From the NCBI GenBank assembly GCA_023053575.1, contig JAKZAP010000004.1, positions 1,094,861 through 1,158,860 of the forward strand: a DNA stretch of 64,000 nucleotides, in the 5' to 3' direction. The notes under the pieces were generated by a model that was not told where the DNA came from, did not search any database, and was given only the letters and a program-made list of their open reading frames with translations. The translations under genes and the position numbers were made by a program. Shown piece after piece: positions 19,320 to 30,837 of this stretch (position 1 is the stretch's first letter; every line of letters starts with the position of its first letter). This DNA comes from Branchinecta lynchi. Taxonomy: Eukaryota > Arthropoda > Branchiopoda > Anostraca > Branchinectidae.

Positions 19320-20757
19320 AACAAGACCAAAGGTTTCGATGGGATCCCAAAAATTCAATATCTGATCCAGACAACTGGGTCTTGTCTTAGCCAGATCCAT
19401 TCTTCGCCAGACTCCTTGAACATTTTTGGCAATTAAAATTCAGAAACAGATTAAGGCCAAATAGCTAATCACCTGAGAAAACCAAGTTCAGATTTGGATT
19501 CAACATGTGTGTTTACCCCTATGAGTCATATCTGTTTTGACGAAAACTTCCTGCCACTTCTGCCAATTTCCCGGTTCCGGCCGAACTCCAGAACTACTTG
19601 TCCGGCGAAAAAAGAAAGCTCAAAGACGAAATCAGGGTATCTTCTTTCCCCAGTAATGAACATCTAATCAACTTCAAATAGAAATTTAGCTTATAACAAA
19701 TTTTCCGATTCCAGCCGGATTCCGATCGAACTATATGTCCGGGTAAAATACGATTGTCACACAGGGACTCAGCATCTCTTCTTACCCCTAAATCGCTTAT
19801 CTAATCAACTAGAAATAAAACTTTGACTTCCAACAGTTTTCCGGTTTTGGCCGGATTCCGGACGAACTACATGTCCGGGTAGAAACGTGTTTTCACATAA
19901 GTGTTCAGCATGTCTTCTTGCCCTAAATCGAACATCCAATCAACTCCAAATTAAACTTTTAATTTTGACAAACTTTCCGGTTTGGGCCGGATTCCGGTCG
20001 AAATACTTGTCCGTCGAGAAAATAGTTTTCACCATCGTCTTCAGCATGTCTCCCTACCTCTAAATCGAACATTTAATCAACTTCAAATAAAACTTTTACT
20101 TTCAACAAACTTTCCGGTTTGGGCCGGATTCCGGGCGAAATACTTGTCCATCGAGAAAATAGTTTTCAGCATCGTCTTCAGCATGTCTTCCTACCCCTAA
20201 ATCGAACATCTAATCAATTTCAAATAAAACTTTTACTTTCAGCAAACTTTCCGGTTTGGGCCGGATTCCGGGCGAAATACTTGTCCGTCGAGAAAATAAT
20301 TCTCACCATCGTCTTCAGCATGTCTTCCTACCCCTAAATCGAACATCTAATCAACTTCAAATAAAACTTTTACTTTCAACAAACTTTCCGGTTTTGGCCG
20401 GATTCCGGGCGAACTACTTGTCCGATGACAAAATGGTTTTCACCATCGTGTTCCGCATGTCTTCTTACCCCATAATCGACTATTACATTAGCTGTTTCAA
20501 AATATTTTGTTTGTCCCTTAATTTCAATCCCCTCCCCCACCCCTAAATGTAGAGCTACAAAGCCCATCTACGAACTTGACTGGTCCGACGACCCAACGAA
20601 CCTTCTCACCAAGTTTCATCAAAATATCTCATTCCCTTCGAGAGTTATCGTGCTTACAGACGGACGGACGGACGGACGGACGGACGGACGGACAGACGGA
20701 CAACTTTTGCGATGTCATAGGTATCCCACCACTTACGTTTTGGGATCCCAAAAAGCT
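19320..20757 (+). mobile_element. Satellite-bearing element P1 (137-bp monomers, ACGG tract)
   Basis: Starts ACAAGACCAAAGGTTTCGAT and ends CGTTTTGGGATCCCAAAA. The core holds several tandem monomers of 137 bp (best from about 19845 to 20480), each with CCGGATTCCGG. A (GGAC)n microsatellite lies at 20657-20695 near the end. The architecture (unique 5' end, satellite core, tetranucleotide tract, unique 3' end) resembles non-autonomous 'pearl'/Helentron-like elements of invertebrates; that class is an inference. The small frames with MGRIPGEILVRRENS-like peptides are monomer by-products. Confidence 0.7.
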
Positions 20758-21242
20758 GTTGAAAGAAATGCAAGCTCCATAATTTGTCTGGCTTTACATG
20801 CACTAGCAAAATGTTGTTAGATCTTTTTGCTGGGAAACCAGTTAGAGAGTGCCCAGGCATGAATATCCCAATCGCGTCACTAGACCATTAGTTGCACGGA
20901 TGCCTGGTTAGGGTTCTAGGTGAACCACCCCCACCCCCCACCCCCTGGCGACTCCTCCGCCCCCCATTTCTGCAAAAACCCTTTCGGTACCAAAAAACTT
21001 GGAGAAGCCCCCAGCCCCCCCCCCCCAATAATGGAGTATTGATTTTGCGGGGGGAGGGGCTGATACTAGGGGCGGTGCGCCGAGTGAAATCAGGTACGGG
21101 GGTTCGCCGGAGAGGGGTATGTCCGCGGCGGTAGCCGGAAACCTCTTGTTTGAACTGCAGAGTCTTGTGAATGGGTGATCTGGGGGTTGAGACTGCGAGA
21201 TTGCTTCCGACTTTAATTTTTTAATTGTAATTTCTTTTCCAG

Positions 21243-21403
21243 AAATGGTGCCCATCCATAAGAACTGTATGTCTGACGGGCGATAAGAAGACACGCGCTG
21301 AAATCATTCGTGAAGCTATCATTCCCGGAGAATGGGATGTATGTCTGACGTCATACGAGATCTTAATAATTGAGAAGGCACATCTGAAAAAGTTTAACTG
21401 GAG
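21243..21403 (+). CDS. ISWI/SNF2-like remodeller, exon b
   Basis: This 161-nt exon has acceptor TTTCTTTTCCAG and donor GGAG|GTTTGG. It translates to 53 codons plus two bases: [20 protein letters not shown], then [17 protein letters not shown], ending KKFNW. These are hallmark ISWI sequences between motifs Ia and II (the GD.. loop and 'P.EWDV..TSYE'). The exit phase 2 fits exon c, which begins with the missing base and YMVIDEA. The substitution at the usual IKEK position ([11 protein letters not shown]) is mild. There are no stops or frameshifts. It lies between satellite elements P1 and P2, which are in opposite orientations. Confidence 0.82.
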
Positions 21404-21670
21404 GTTTGGCTTTCTTTTTAGCAGTTGCATTTGTGTTGGACTCGCAGTCCGCCATTTGCTCGTTTTTCTTCTTGTCAAATGTTAGATTTCCTTTTCTATT
21501 GCCATGGTAGTTCTGGTGACATGTTCTCTAAGAACATTTGCCCAAACAATACCCCCGCCCGCCACCCACACACGCCCACATCCACTTTTGGCATTACATT
21601 TATGACTGGATCTTCAACGAGCTCCGCCAGCTATTGCCGTCCGTTAACTCACAGTCCACCATTTGCTCGT

Positions 21671-22752
21671 TTTTGGGATCCCGAAACGTAAGTGGAGGGA
21701 TACCTATGACATCGAAAAGTTGTCCGTCTGTCCGTCTGTCCGTCCGTCCGTCTGTAAGCACGATAACTCTCGAAGGGAATGAGATATTTTGATGAAACTT
21801 GGTGTGAGGATTTGTTGGGTCGTCGGACCAGTCAAGTTCGTAGATGGGCTTTGTAGCCCTACATTTAGGGGTGGGGGAGGGGTTTCAAATTAAGGGGCAA
21901 ACAAAATATTTTTAAACAGCTAATGTGATAGTCGATTATGGGGTAAGAAGACATGGTGAACACGATGCTGAAAGCCATTTTGTCATCGAACATGTAGTTC
22001 GCCCGGAATCCGGCCAAAACCGGAAAGTTTGTTAAAAGTAAAAGTTTTATTTTAAGTTGATTAGATGTTAGATTTAGGGGTAGGAAGACACGCTGAACAC
22101 GGTGGTGAAAACCATTTTCTCGACGGACAAGTAGTTCGCCCGGAATCCGGCCCAAACCGGAAAGTTTGTTAAAATTAAAAGTTGAAGTTGAAGTTGAATA
22201 GATGTTCGATTTAGGGCAAGAAAACATGCTGAACACTTATGTGAAAACAATTTTCTATCCGGACATGTAGTTCGCCCGGAATCCGGCCAAAACTGGAAAA
22301 TTGGTAGAAGTTAAAGTTTTATTTCTAGTTGATTAGATAACCGATTTAGGGGTAAGAAGATATGCTGGATCCGTGTGTGACAATCATATTTTACCCGGAC
22401 ATATAGTTCGACAGGAATCCGGCTGGAGTCGGAAAATTATATATAAATCAAATTTTATTTGAAGTTGATTAGATGTTCATTACTGGGGAAAGAAGATACT
22501 CTGAGTTCATTTTTGAGCTTTCTTTTTTTCGCCGGACAATTAGTTCTTGAGTTTGGCCGAAATCGGGAAATTGGCGGTAGTGGCAGGAAGTTTTTCTCAG
22601 ATTATTAGCTATTTGGCCTTAATCTGTTTCTGAATTCTAATTGTAAAAATGTTCAAGAAGTCTGCCGATGACTGGATCTGGCTAAGACAAGACCCAGTTG
22701 TCTCGATCAGATACTGAATTTTTGGGATCCCATCGAAACCTTTGGTCTTGTT
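21671..22752 (-). mobile_element. Satellite-bearing element P2, inverted
   Basis: This is the same family as 19320-20757 on the minus strand: it begins TTTTGGGATCCCGAAACG, has a short TCCG/TCTG tract at 21721-21755, about five monomers with CCGGAATCCGG, and ends CCATCGAAACCTTTGGTCTTGT. Confidence 0.7.
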
Positions 22753-23370
22753 CTTCTTGTCAAATGTTAGATTTCCTTTTCTCTTGCCATGGTAGTTCTG
22801 GCGGCATGTTCTCTAAGTGTTATAAGCTATCTGTTATGAAACTTCTGACAATGCAATCGTTTTATTGTCTGTCCGTAGGTCTGTCTGTGGTCCGGTGATC
22901 GCGAGTAAAGATACTTCAGGATGTCCTAGGGCGATGAAACTTCGCAGGCATATCAGGGACCCTATGACACCAATGAGTTGATGTTAGTTTCCCTGACCCG
23001 ACATTCCTGAAGGGCTGGAGGGAGGAGGAATCAGGAATCTTATGTGTGCATAAATTTCAAACGGGTGATCGAATCTGAATACAACTTTTCCGTTTGCACG
23101 AGGACAAACCTCAAACGTTCGATTTGAAGTCCGGACCGTACCTTCCAACTATGAGGGGATTTCGATGACTCTTCACAATTCCGGCGATAACGGGTTACGG
23201 TAATTTTGCATTTTGTAGAACTATGTAAATTTTCAGGCGTATTAGGGACCCAACCAGATTGACCTAGAAATTGCCACTTCCCAGATCCGAATGGTGGCAC
23301 GCAGAAAATGGAGGATATTAACGGGACTTGGGGTGAAAAGAAATCAGAAGTTTTATATCTCGCATAAATT
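22753..23370. other. Intron sequence without recognised feature
   Basis: I see no gene. TCTTCTTGTCAAATGTTAGA near 22752 repeats a segment at about 21467, so part is an old duplication. Confidence 0.4.
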
Positions 23371-23373
23371 TTC

Positions 23374-23512
23374 CTTGAGCCCAAGCTGACTTTGAAACAT
23401 ATATTCAAATAATGCATGAAAATGAGACGTCAGCTACGATGATTTAGCAGCGATATTCCGACCGTTCTTGGCAAGGGTCCTCGTCAGGCTGACGTGTCCG
23501 TTTTCTGCATTA
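23374..23512. mobile_element. Foldback MITE family F, degenerate short copy
   Basis: Contains GAGCCCAAGCTGACTTTGAA, GGCAAGGGTCCTCGTCAGGC and inverted ATTCAAATAATGCA/TGCATTATTTGAA ends. Relatives lie at 26346, 39769 and 49766. Confidence 0.6.
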
Positions 23513-24324
23513 TTTGAAAATGGGTACCGGAAATCTCGTGAAACATTTAGAGACCATGGATTGGGATGGAGCTTGGTGGGAACGATAAGCATAAGCCCTA
23601 GATACATTTATGACAAAACAGGACCGGACCAGGGAAACGTGGGTTGAGCTGGAGGGGGTTTCCTTGAATGCCGGTGATCACGACTTGGGGTACTTCCAGA
23701 TTGTCTATGACGAGAAAACTTTGCAGTCATATCAGGGACCGGACTACATTGACTAGGAAATAGTCACATTCCCCGATTCGATCATCGTGGGTAATGGAGG
23801 AATATTCGGAATCTAGTGCCATGAATAACTTTCGAATGGGTTATCGGATGTGGGCAGAACTTGACAAGTGGCAAGAGCTATTGTCTAAGATATCCCGTTT
23901 CAAGTCAGGACCAATTCCGATAACGATGTCCGGAGCTCGAAGGGGGCCGATGGAAATCTCCTGAAAACCCTTCCAACTACTTCGTGGTCAGATCCAGTTT
24001 GGGAATTATCACAGCTAGAGTACTTGCTCGTACCATCGATTGAGTCGTACGCCAATCGGAACCAGAGTACGACAAAACTTAGATTCTGAAACAGTTGTCA
24101 ATGAGAGGAAAGACCATTCCAGATTTACTAGATCAAGCCAATCTTCTGGTGGAAGGAATAGATTCAGCCTTGACAACTGCACACCGTATTTGACAAACAT
24201 GCTAACTGTCCTTACAAGTGCCATATGAGCTTTCGGCTCTTGTTACTATTTACTGTAATGGTTTTGGAAATATCCGTTTTCATTGGGTAGTCTGCAATAT
24301 CTCTAGTCTGCAGTTTTCTTTTAG

Positions 24325-24505
24325 ATACATGGTAATAGACGAAGCTCTCAGAATAAAGAACGATCAGTGTAAAATGGCCAAGATTGTTCGGGGCTTCTCA
24401 AGCACCAACCGACTTTTAATAGCAAATACAACCTTCCAGGACAACATGCATGAGCTCTGGTCTCTTCTCAACTTCCTACAGCCAGAGGTTTTCAGCAGTG
24501 TCGAG
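24325..24505 (+). CDS. ISWI/SNF2-like remodeller, exon c (altered motifs II and III)
   Basis: This 181-nt exon has acceptor TTTCTTTTAG and donor GTTAGT, and enters in the phase left by exon b. It encodes [17 protein letters not shown], then [20 protein letters not shown] and [19 protein letters not shown]. This is the Walker B to motif III part of ISWI. In working SNF2 ATPases the acidic box is DEAH and motif III is a Thr-Gly-Thr-Pro-Leu-Gln-type loop. Here the box is DEAL and motif III reads ANTTFQD, so two catalytic motifs are altered although the frame is open. It could be a divergent, possibly inactive paralogue or a pseudogene still with sound splice sites. Confidence 0.82.
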
Positions 24506-24811
24506 GTTAGTCAACTGCGTTTATGCGAGTTCTCGGTTCCCTTTCAGCCCCACTCACACTTCCCCAAGACATGGCCATAATGTGGAAACAGACTTATTTC
24601 GGTAATGGAACTTTTTTGCGTTAATAAAAAAAAATCCATATAAAATCTCAACAAACTGAACTTCAGATTGACGTTCTTACCATTTTGCACTAAACGATCA
24701 CCAGTTGTTTGTTTATTTGCTTGATAAAACAGCTAGTTTTATTATTTGGACTTTGTCACTAAAGTTCAAATTCCCGCCAAATTTGAGAGTAATATTAGTA
24801 GTATTATTGTG

Positions 24812-24946
24812 GGTAATAACACATAGATGGCACTTTACACAAAGGACTAAACCATTATAAACCAAGGGACTAAGCCAATAAACCATTATGGCACTTTACA
24901 GAAGTCCCTTGTGTATCAGTGCCATCTGTGTATTATTATTAATTTC
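24812..24946. repeat. Short inverted repeat (MITE-like)
   Basis: AATAACACATAGATGGCACT and its near inverse (AGTGCCATCTGTGTATTATT) flank about 90 bp with internal direct repeats of GGGACTAA and AAACCATTAT. No gene. Confidence 0.5.
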
Positions 24947-25058
24947 CGTGATATGGGATGTGAACTGGTTAGATGAATTTGCCTTCTAGCGGGATCACTG
25001 TTCCTATGGCCGGCTTCTACCAGACTAGTGTAGTGGTTTGCGAAGTCTGTTCACAAGC

Positions 25059-25132
25059 CCCTCGGTAGCTTAAATGGTAAGAGCGCCTGCCTTGTAAGCA
25101 GAGGTCCCTGGGTTCAAATCCCGGCTGAGGAG
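25059..25132 (+). tRNA. tRNA-Thr(TGT)-like sequence
   Basis: A 74-nt cloverleaf can be drawn: D arm after TAGCTTAAATGGTAAGAGC, anticodon loop CTTGTAA with anticodon TGT in stem CCTGC/GCAGA, and T arm CTGGG-TTCAAAT-CCCGG. A/B-box-like sequences are present and a T run follows (about 25141). The acceptor stem has one mismatch and one G-T pair, and the first anticodon-stem pair is mismatched, so it may be a tRNA relic or a tRNA-derived SINE head. It lies in an intron of the ISWI-like gene. Confidence 0.6.
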
Positions 25133-25139
25133 CATTGTT

Positions 25140-26345
25140 ATTTTTCAGTTCACCACTTATGAAACACTTGTGGGCCCCCCAAAGACCGCGGATCCACTCT
25201 TTTCCAGCCACAAGATCGTTGTGGGACCGCACAAGATCGTTCGTTGTTAAGCCAATTTATTAGTCAGTCTGTCCGCAAGTCGCGAGCTAGGTTACTTCTT
25301 TGAGTGAGGCCGGCGAGAATTGTCAGGCTTGTTTGAGACTTGACTTAATGGTTTAATCGAAAAATTGCCACAATAGCTAAAGCTAGATAATAGGAAACAA
25401 AGAGAAAATAAATAAACACACATTGATAACTAATAACATCTAAACAACTTAAATCAACAACGAAACTTAAGACAAATACAGATACAAGTCAAGGAACTGA
25501 ACAGGCACAAATGAACAGCAAACATGAAATTTTATAACTTGACCAGATTGACTTGGGAATTATCACTTCCGAGATGTGACCATCACAGGCGAAGTGGCGG
25601 AAGGGGGAACCCAGAATCTTATTGTAAGCATAATTTGCGGATATATTATCCGATGAAAAATAACAAATGGCTTGAACAACAAATAATAAATAATATTTTG
25701 TTGACACTGCTGGGACATGTATTATTTTTGTAATTCAGGTCCGGACGGTTTAAAAAATCTCTTGGCACGCTTATAGTGGAGGTACCGTAACGGAACTTGG
25801 CTAGGAAGAAGGGCTGGGGGGAGGGGGGGAATCTCATGACAAGCATGAATTTCGAGCGAATGATCCTATTGGAATGAACTGGCACTGCACACATGCTCAG
25901 GGGCGTCCCGATACCTTCCTGATGGGGGGGGGGGTGCAGCTTCATAAGTTAACCAAAATTTTTGAAGTTTTACCGGAATTTTTTCCGGTTTTACCTGAAT
26001 GTCTCTGTAATGACCATAACTACAGACACTCTAGAATAGGCCTACTGTTGTGTTCTCACTTATATTATGTGTTAAAAATAACAAAAAATAGGCTCGTTAA
26101 AGTTTTACTGAAAAGGCACCTTATTTTTCACTCTGATATTCGAATACTGAAATATTCGGAACACATCTGAGGGATTTTGTAGTTTTCATAATAACGTTCA
26201 GAGCGTCGGCTGCTTGCATGGTAAACCAAAATTCACCCAGACCCGGATAATTTGAATTTAAACGAAGGCCTGCCTTTCCAGGGCTGAAGATGCGACATCG
26301 GAGAAGTTAAGCCTGTAGCAAAGTAGGAAAATGATTTTAACTATT
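25140..26345. other. Intron sequence without recognised gene
   Basis: AT-rich, with a G run at 25924-25935. Several short frames overlap on both strands without family resemblance. Confidence 0.4.
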
Positions 26346-26650
26346 CCTTCAGCCCAAGCTGATTGCGAATCATATTTGATAGTGCAAAACGGATACGTCA
26401 GCTAAATTTTATTAGAGTTATATTTCGGACCCTCTTGGCAAGGGTCCTCTTCTGGCTCAAAGCCGTTCAAGTTGGAAAAATGAACTTGTCGGAAAAGAAA
26501 ATTTGTGGGAAAACGAACTTGTTGGTTTTCCCACAAGTTCGTTTTTCCAACTTAATTGAGCGGCTTTGAGCCAGAAGAGGACCCTTGCCAAGAAGGGCCG
26601 AAATATAACACTAATGAAACTCAGCTGACGTATACGTTTTGCACTATCAA
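26346..26650. mobile_element. Foldback MITE family F, ~300-bp copy
   Basis: The arms carry CAGCCCAAGCTGATT, GATAGTGCAAAACGGATACG and GGCAAGGGTCCTCTTCTGGC on the left and their inverses on the right (ACTATCAAAT end). The arms meet in a second palindrome around 26490-26550 (AAGTTGGAAAAA.GAACTTG). Confidence 0.65.
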
Positions 26651-27540
26651 ATCAGAAAATGATTTTTGGATATGTCTTGCAATGAATCTGACATTTTTAT
26701 TTCGTTTTTCGGCTATAGCTTACATTTCTAGTCGGTGGATATTTCAAGCCTACAGGGACAAGCACATAGAGGTATCAAAAATCCGAAAGAATAAGTTCAT
26801 TCTATGAAATCGACTATCCTGGGATAACGGAGAAAAGAAGTAACGCATTTTTAGCGGGTTTTCAAAATATTTAAGTGAATAATTGATATGTTACTGGACG
26901 TGTTGGACCGTAGACCTATACGGTTAAACTTTAATATTGTCATTTAAGACTGAAAAGTCCTCGACCTTCAGCCTACCCTACACTTTTTTTCATCACCTTT
27001 TCCATTCGTCCACAACACGACCAGTTTCACATTCTTCAACTAGATCGGTTTTAAATGTGATTAATAACAGATGCTGGTCAGCAAGTGGCCTTAACCAACA
27101 CTCATCTTACTAAAAAGTCTTTCCCCTTTTGCTGAGGTAACAGGGATTGTCTCGGCCAGCTTGAAAGCCTTCCATACTTGTGAAGACATCATTCAGTTCA
27201 CGAAAAACTTCGAAATTTTCTTTTTGTCTGTTTCGAGTCTCTCCTGGCGACTTTTGAGATCATATGTCGGAACAAGGCTAACTCGTCTTTGAACTCTTCT
27301 CGGTTTATCACCGGCGAGGAGTCGAGAAGGCTGTCGGAACTGCAGTAGACGGTACCGTGAAACTGTTCCTGGAACTGTATTTGTAGTTGGAAATGATGGA
27401 TTTCAGTAGGTTGCCTAATTCTTGAAAGCTACAGAAACTTAGGAGATTACCGGAATCACACAATGAATGTTCCGGTACGCTATGTTGTCTGTCTGCAAGA
27501 ATAACTCTGGTAAGTTGTGTGCCAGGGTCATCCTGGTAAG
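26651..27540. other. Intron sequence without recognised gene
   Basis: I see no gene. GAAGTAACGCATTTTTAGCGGGTTTTC near 26836 echoes 5420-5445, so part is an old dispersed repeat. Confidence 0.4.
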
Positions 27541-27544
27541 CTGC

Positions 27545-28310
27545 GAGTCTATATTTATCCGGTAAGCAACAAAATTCCAGTAGATTCCCTGAGCCAGATT
27601 CTGGTTGATTCCGTAGAGCGTAGTCTGGTAGATTCCCCGATCCAGCCAGCCTCTAGTAAATTCCCCGAGACAAGTTCCGATAAATTCCTTGAGAAAGACT
27701 TCGGTAGATTCCCTCAGCAAAATTTCTGTAGATTCCCTAGCACAATTCCGGTAGATTCTCTGAGCAAATTTCTGGTAGAAACCCTAAGCAAAAATCCGGT
27801 AGATTCCGTGGGGCAAAATCCGCTAGACCCCCTGATCAAGACTCCAGTAAATTCCGTGAGACAAGTTCAGATAGATTCTTTGAGCAAAATTTCGGTAGAT
27901 GCCCGGAATTTAATTCCGGTAGATTCCCTGAGCAAAATTCCGGTAGATTCTCTGAGCAAAGTTCCGGTAGATTCCCTGAGCAAAATTCCGGTAGATTTCC
28001 TGAACAAGATTCCAGTAGATTCCAAAGTTCTAGTAGATTGTGTGGGGCAAAGTGCGGTAGATCCCTGTTCCAGCCTCAAGTCTTCCGGTAGATTCCTTGA
28101 GCAAGATTTCAGTAGATGCCCTGAGCAAAATTCCGGTAGGTTCCCTGAGCAAAACTCCGGTAGATTCCCTGATCAAAATTCTGGTAGATTCCCCGAGCAA
28201 AATTCCGGTAAATTCACTGAGCAAAATTCCGGTAGATTCTCTAATCCCGGTAGATTCCCTGAGCAAAATTCCAGTAGATTCCAAAATTCTTGTAGATTCC
28301 GTGGGGCAAG
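27545..28310. repeat. ~27-bp minisatellite, about 28 units
   Basis: Degenerate tandem copies of TCCGGTAGATTCCCTGAGCA with an AAAAT-type linker. Because the unit length is a multiple of three, open frames run through it on both strands (for example 27517-28326, with repeated PVDSLSKI and SGRFPEQN peptides). I read these as a by-product of the array, since there is no start context or splice link to a gene. Confidence 0.85.
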
Positions 28311-28560
28311 TCATGTGACATGCTAGATATCTTTTTTAAAAGTGAGTGCTAGATGCGCCCACTGTGGGGTAGCTAAAGGGGGAGGGTCCTTGAACTTTAG
28401 TGACCCCTTTCATGGGGATAGGTCGGAACGGAAGATGGGGGTCAGGATTATCATTTGCCCTAGGTTTATCATTTGTCTGGAATGATCTGATCGCTCTGAG
28501 GTAGGGATTGTTGGGTTGGGGTGGGGGTGGGGGTGAGATCATTCAAAAGTTTTATATATT

Positions 28561-29645
28561 TCATCCACTATTCAGTTTGAGTATTTGCAAGTGTTGGTGC
28601 CAACTGCAGCCCCTTCACTCCCCCCCCCCCCCGTTCCTATGAGTGGAACCTTAATAATAAGGATTTTGCACACTTCTCGATGGGTATTCTTTTCTGATAA
28701 GATTTGTTTGACTTTGTATCTAGGTTAATGTTCTTTTGTTTTTGTAGTCGTTGTTTTCCTTTGTTGTTTTTTTTCCATGCTCAATCTCTTTCTCTTTTGG
28801 GTTTTTGCTGGGTAATAAAGTATTTCATTCATTCAATCCTACTGGTACCAAGCAGGACCCATTTTCCACCACTGAGGCGTTACGAAAACATACATAGAGG
28901 AACTGCCGTCGGCTCTATCTCACTGTCAAAGGAGTTTTTCACAAGTTCAGTTCAGAAAAGTGAAACAAGACCAATGGTTTTGATGGGATCCAAAATATTG
29001 AATATTTATTGGACTTCTTGATCCAGACAAGCGAATATTCTAGATTTCCGGTCTTCGGCGAACCCCTTTTAACATTTGGTATCTATAACCAAGTTCAGAT
29101 ATGGATTCAGAGTTCATGTTTACTCCAACATCTTATCTCCAATCGACTTCAGACAAACTTAACCAATTGACCAAATTATTCCTTTCAGCAGGTGAAGGTT
29201 ATTTCAGCAGGGTATTGAGTACAAATCTGTATTGATTTTGACGTGGCAGGTGTGTTATGATCCTCCCCCACCTCTAAATATAGGGTGGCAGACCCCATCT
29301 TCGAACCTGTGCTGTACTTTGAGCGAAAGAGTCCTCACACGAAGTTAGAATAAAAATATCCCATCCCCTTCGAGAGTTATCGTGCTAACAGACGGACAGA
29401 CGGACAAGTTTTACGAGATCATAGATATTCCGGCACTTACGTTTTGGGATCCCAGAAAGCAACGAGAAACATTACTTTCGAGTCAGATTTTAGTAATGGA
29501 CTGCTATTCTCGTTTATTAATAGTTTGACTTCAATTTTTAGGAGTTTGATGATTCAATTAGTCAACGATTTTTGCTCCGTCGATCACTTGCCGATGTGGA
29601 AAAACCAGAAACACAAGATAAGGTAAAAGAGCTTTTCTTTTACAG
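28561..29645 (+). repeat. 1.1-kb tandem duplication, first copy
   Basis: Nearly identical to 29662-30743 at an offset of 1098-1101 bp, with only about ten differences seen plus a C-run length change near 28620. It includes a satellite-free P-family element (about 28964-29457) and one ISWI-like exon. Confidence 0.9.
29542..29622 (+). CDS. ISWI/SNF2-like remodeller, exon d, first copy
   Basis: This 81-nt exon has acceptor CAATTTTTAG and donor GTAAAAG, phase 0 at both ends, so it joins exon c (ending ...VE) in frame. It encodes EFDDSISQRFLLRR and SLADVEKPETQDK. The FLLRR..ADVEK block is the ISWI sequence linking the two RecA-like lobes. Compared with the family, about 20 residues between 'EFD' and 'RFLLRR' are missing, so the exon has an internal deletion or the missing part is lost. 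The same exon is repeated at 30640-30720, so splicing could include either or both copies in frame. Confidence 0.78.
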
Positions 29646-29661
29646 CTTTTCTTTTTCTTTT

Positions 29662-30743
29662 TCATCCACTATTCAGTTTGAGTATTTGCAAGTGTTGGTG
29701 CCGACTGCAGCCCCTTCACTCCCCCCCTCCGTTCCTATGAGTGGAACCTTAATAATAAGGATTTTGCACACTTCTCGATGGGTATTCTTTTCTGATAAGA
29801 TTTGTTTGACTTTGTATCTAGGTTAATGTTCTTTTGTTTTTGTAGTCGTTGTTTTCCTTTGTTGTTTTTTTTCCATGCTCAATCTCTTTCTCTTTTGGGT
29901 TTTTGCTGGGTAATAAAGTATTTCATTCATTCAATCCTACTGGTACCAAGCAGGACCCATTTTCCACCACTGAGGCGTTACGAAAACATACATAGAGGAA
30001 CTGCCGTCGGCTCTATCTCACTGTCAAAGGAGTTCTTCACAAGTTCAGTTCAGAAAAGTGAAACAAGACCAATGGTTTTGATGGGATCCAAAATATTGAA
30101 TATTTATTGGACTTCTTGATCCAGACAAGCGAATATTGTAGATTTCCGGTCTTCGCCGAACCCCTTTTAACATTTGGTATCTATAACCAAGTTCAGATAT
30201 GGATTTAGAGTTCATGTTTACTCCAACATCTTATCTCCAATCGACTTCAGACAAACTTAACCAATTGACCAAATTATTCCTTTCAGCAGGTGAAGGTTAT
30301 TTCAGCAGGGTATTGAGTACAAATCTGTATTGATTTTGACGTGGCAGGTGTGTTATGATCCTCCCCCACCTCTAAATATAGGGTGGCAGACCCCATCTTC
30401 GAACCTGTCCTGTACTTTGAGCGAAAGAGTCCTCACACCAAGTTAGAATAAAAATATCCCATCCCCTTCGAGAGTTATCGTGCTAACAGACGGACAGACG
30501 GACAAGTTTTACGAGATCATAGATATTCCGGCACTTACGTTTTGGGATCCCAGAAAGCAACGAGAAACATTACTTTCGAGTCAGATTTTAGTAATGGACT
30601 GCTATTCTCGTTTATTAATAGTCTGACTTCAATTTTTAGGAGTTTGATGATTCAATTAGTCAACGATTTTTGCTCCGTCGATCACTTGCCGATGTGGAAA
30701 AACCAGAAACACAAGATAAGGTAAAAGAGCTTTTCTTTTACAG
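29662..30743 (+). repeat. 1.1-kb tandem duplication, second copy
   Basis: Second copy of 28561-29645. The homology ends with CTTTTCTTTTACAG in both copies. Confidence 0.9.
30640..30720 (+). CDS. ISWI/SNF2-like remodeller, exon d, second copy
   Basis: Identical in coding sequence to 29542-29622, with the same acceptor and donor. Because the exon is 81 nt and phase 0, including both copies would duplicate 27 residues without breaking the frame. No clear next exon is found in the following 7 kb, so the gene's 3' part lies beyond the window, sits in a very large intron, or is lost. Confidence 0.78.
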
Positions 30744-30837
30744 GAAGCCTGGACTTATTTCTCCATAACCACAATCAAAAGCTCATTTAGTTCTGATCTT
30801 ATCCGTTGTTATAACATTTTCAGTCCACTCAGTCAAC

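Noticed and set aside
19982..20546. Overlapping frames with MGRIPGEILVRRENS peptides
   Set aside because: They are translations of the 137-bp satellite monomers and recur in all P elements in either orientation.
27517..28326. 269-codon open frame with repeated PVDSLSKI/SGRFPEQN peptides
   Set aside because: It is the translation of the 27-bp minisatellite; frames are open on both strands because the unit is a multiple of three, and no start context or exon partner is visible.
28704..29021. 105-codon frame (also at 29802-30119) with a hydrophobic start
   Set aside because: T-rich repeat sequence within the tandem duplication; no homology pattern, and identity of the copies reflects recent duplication, not selection.
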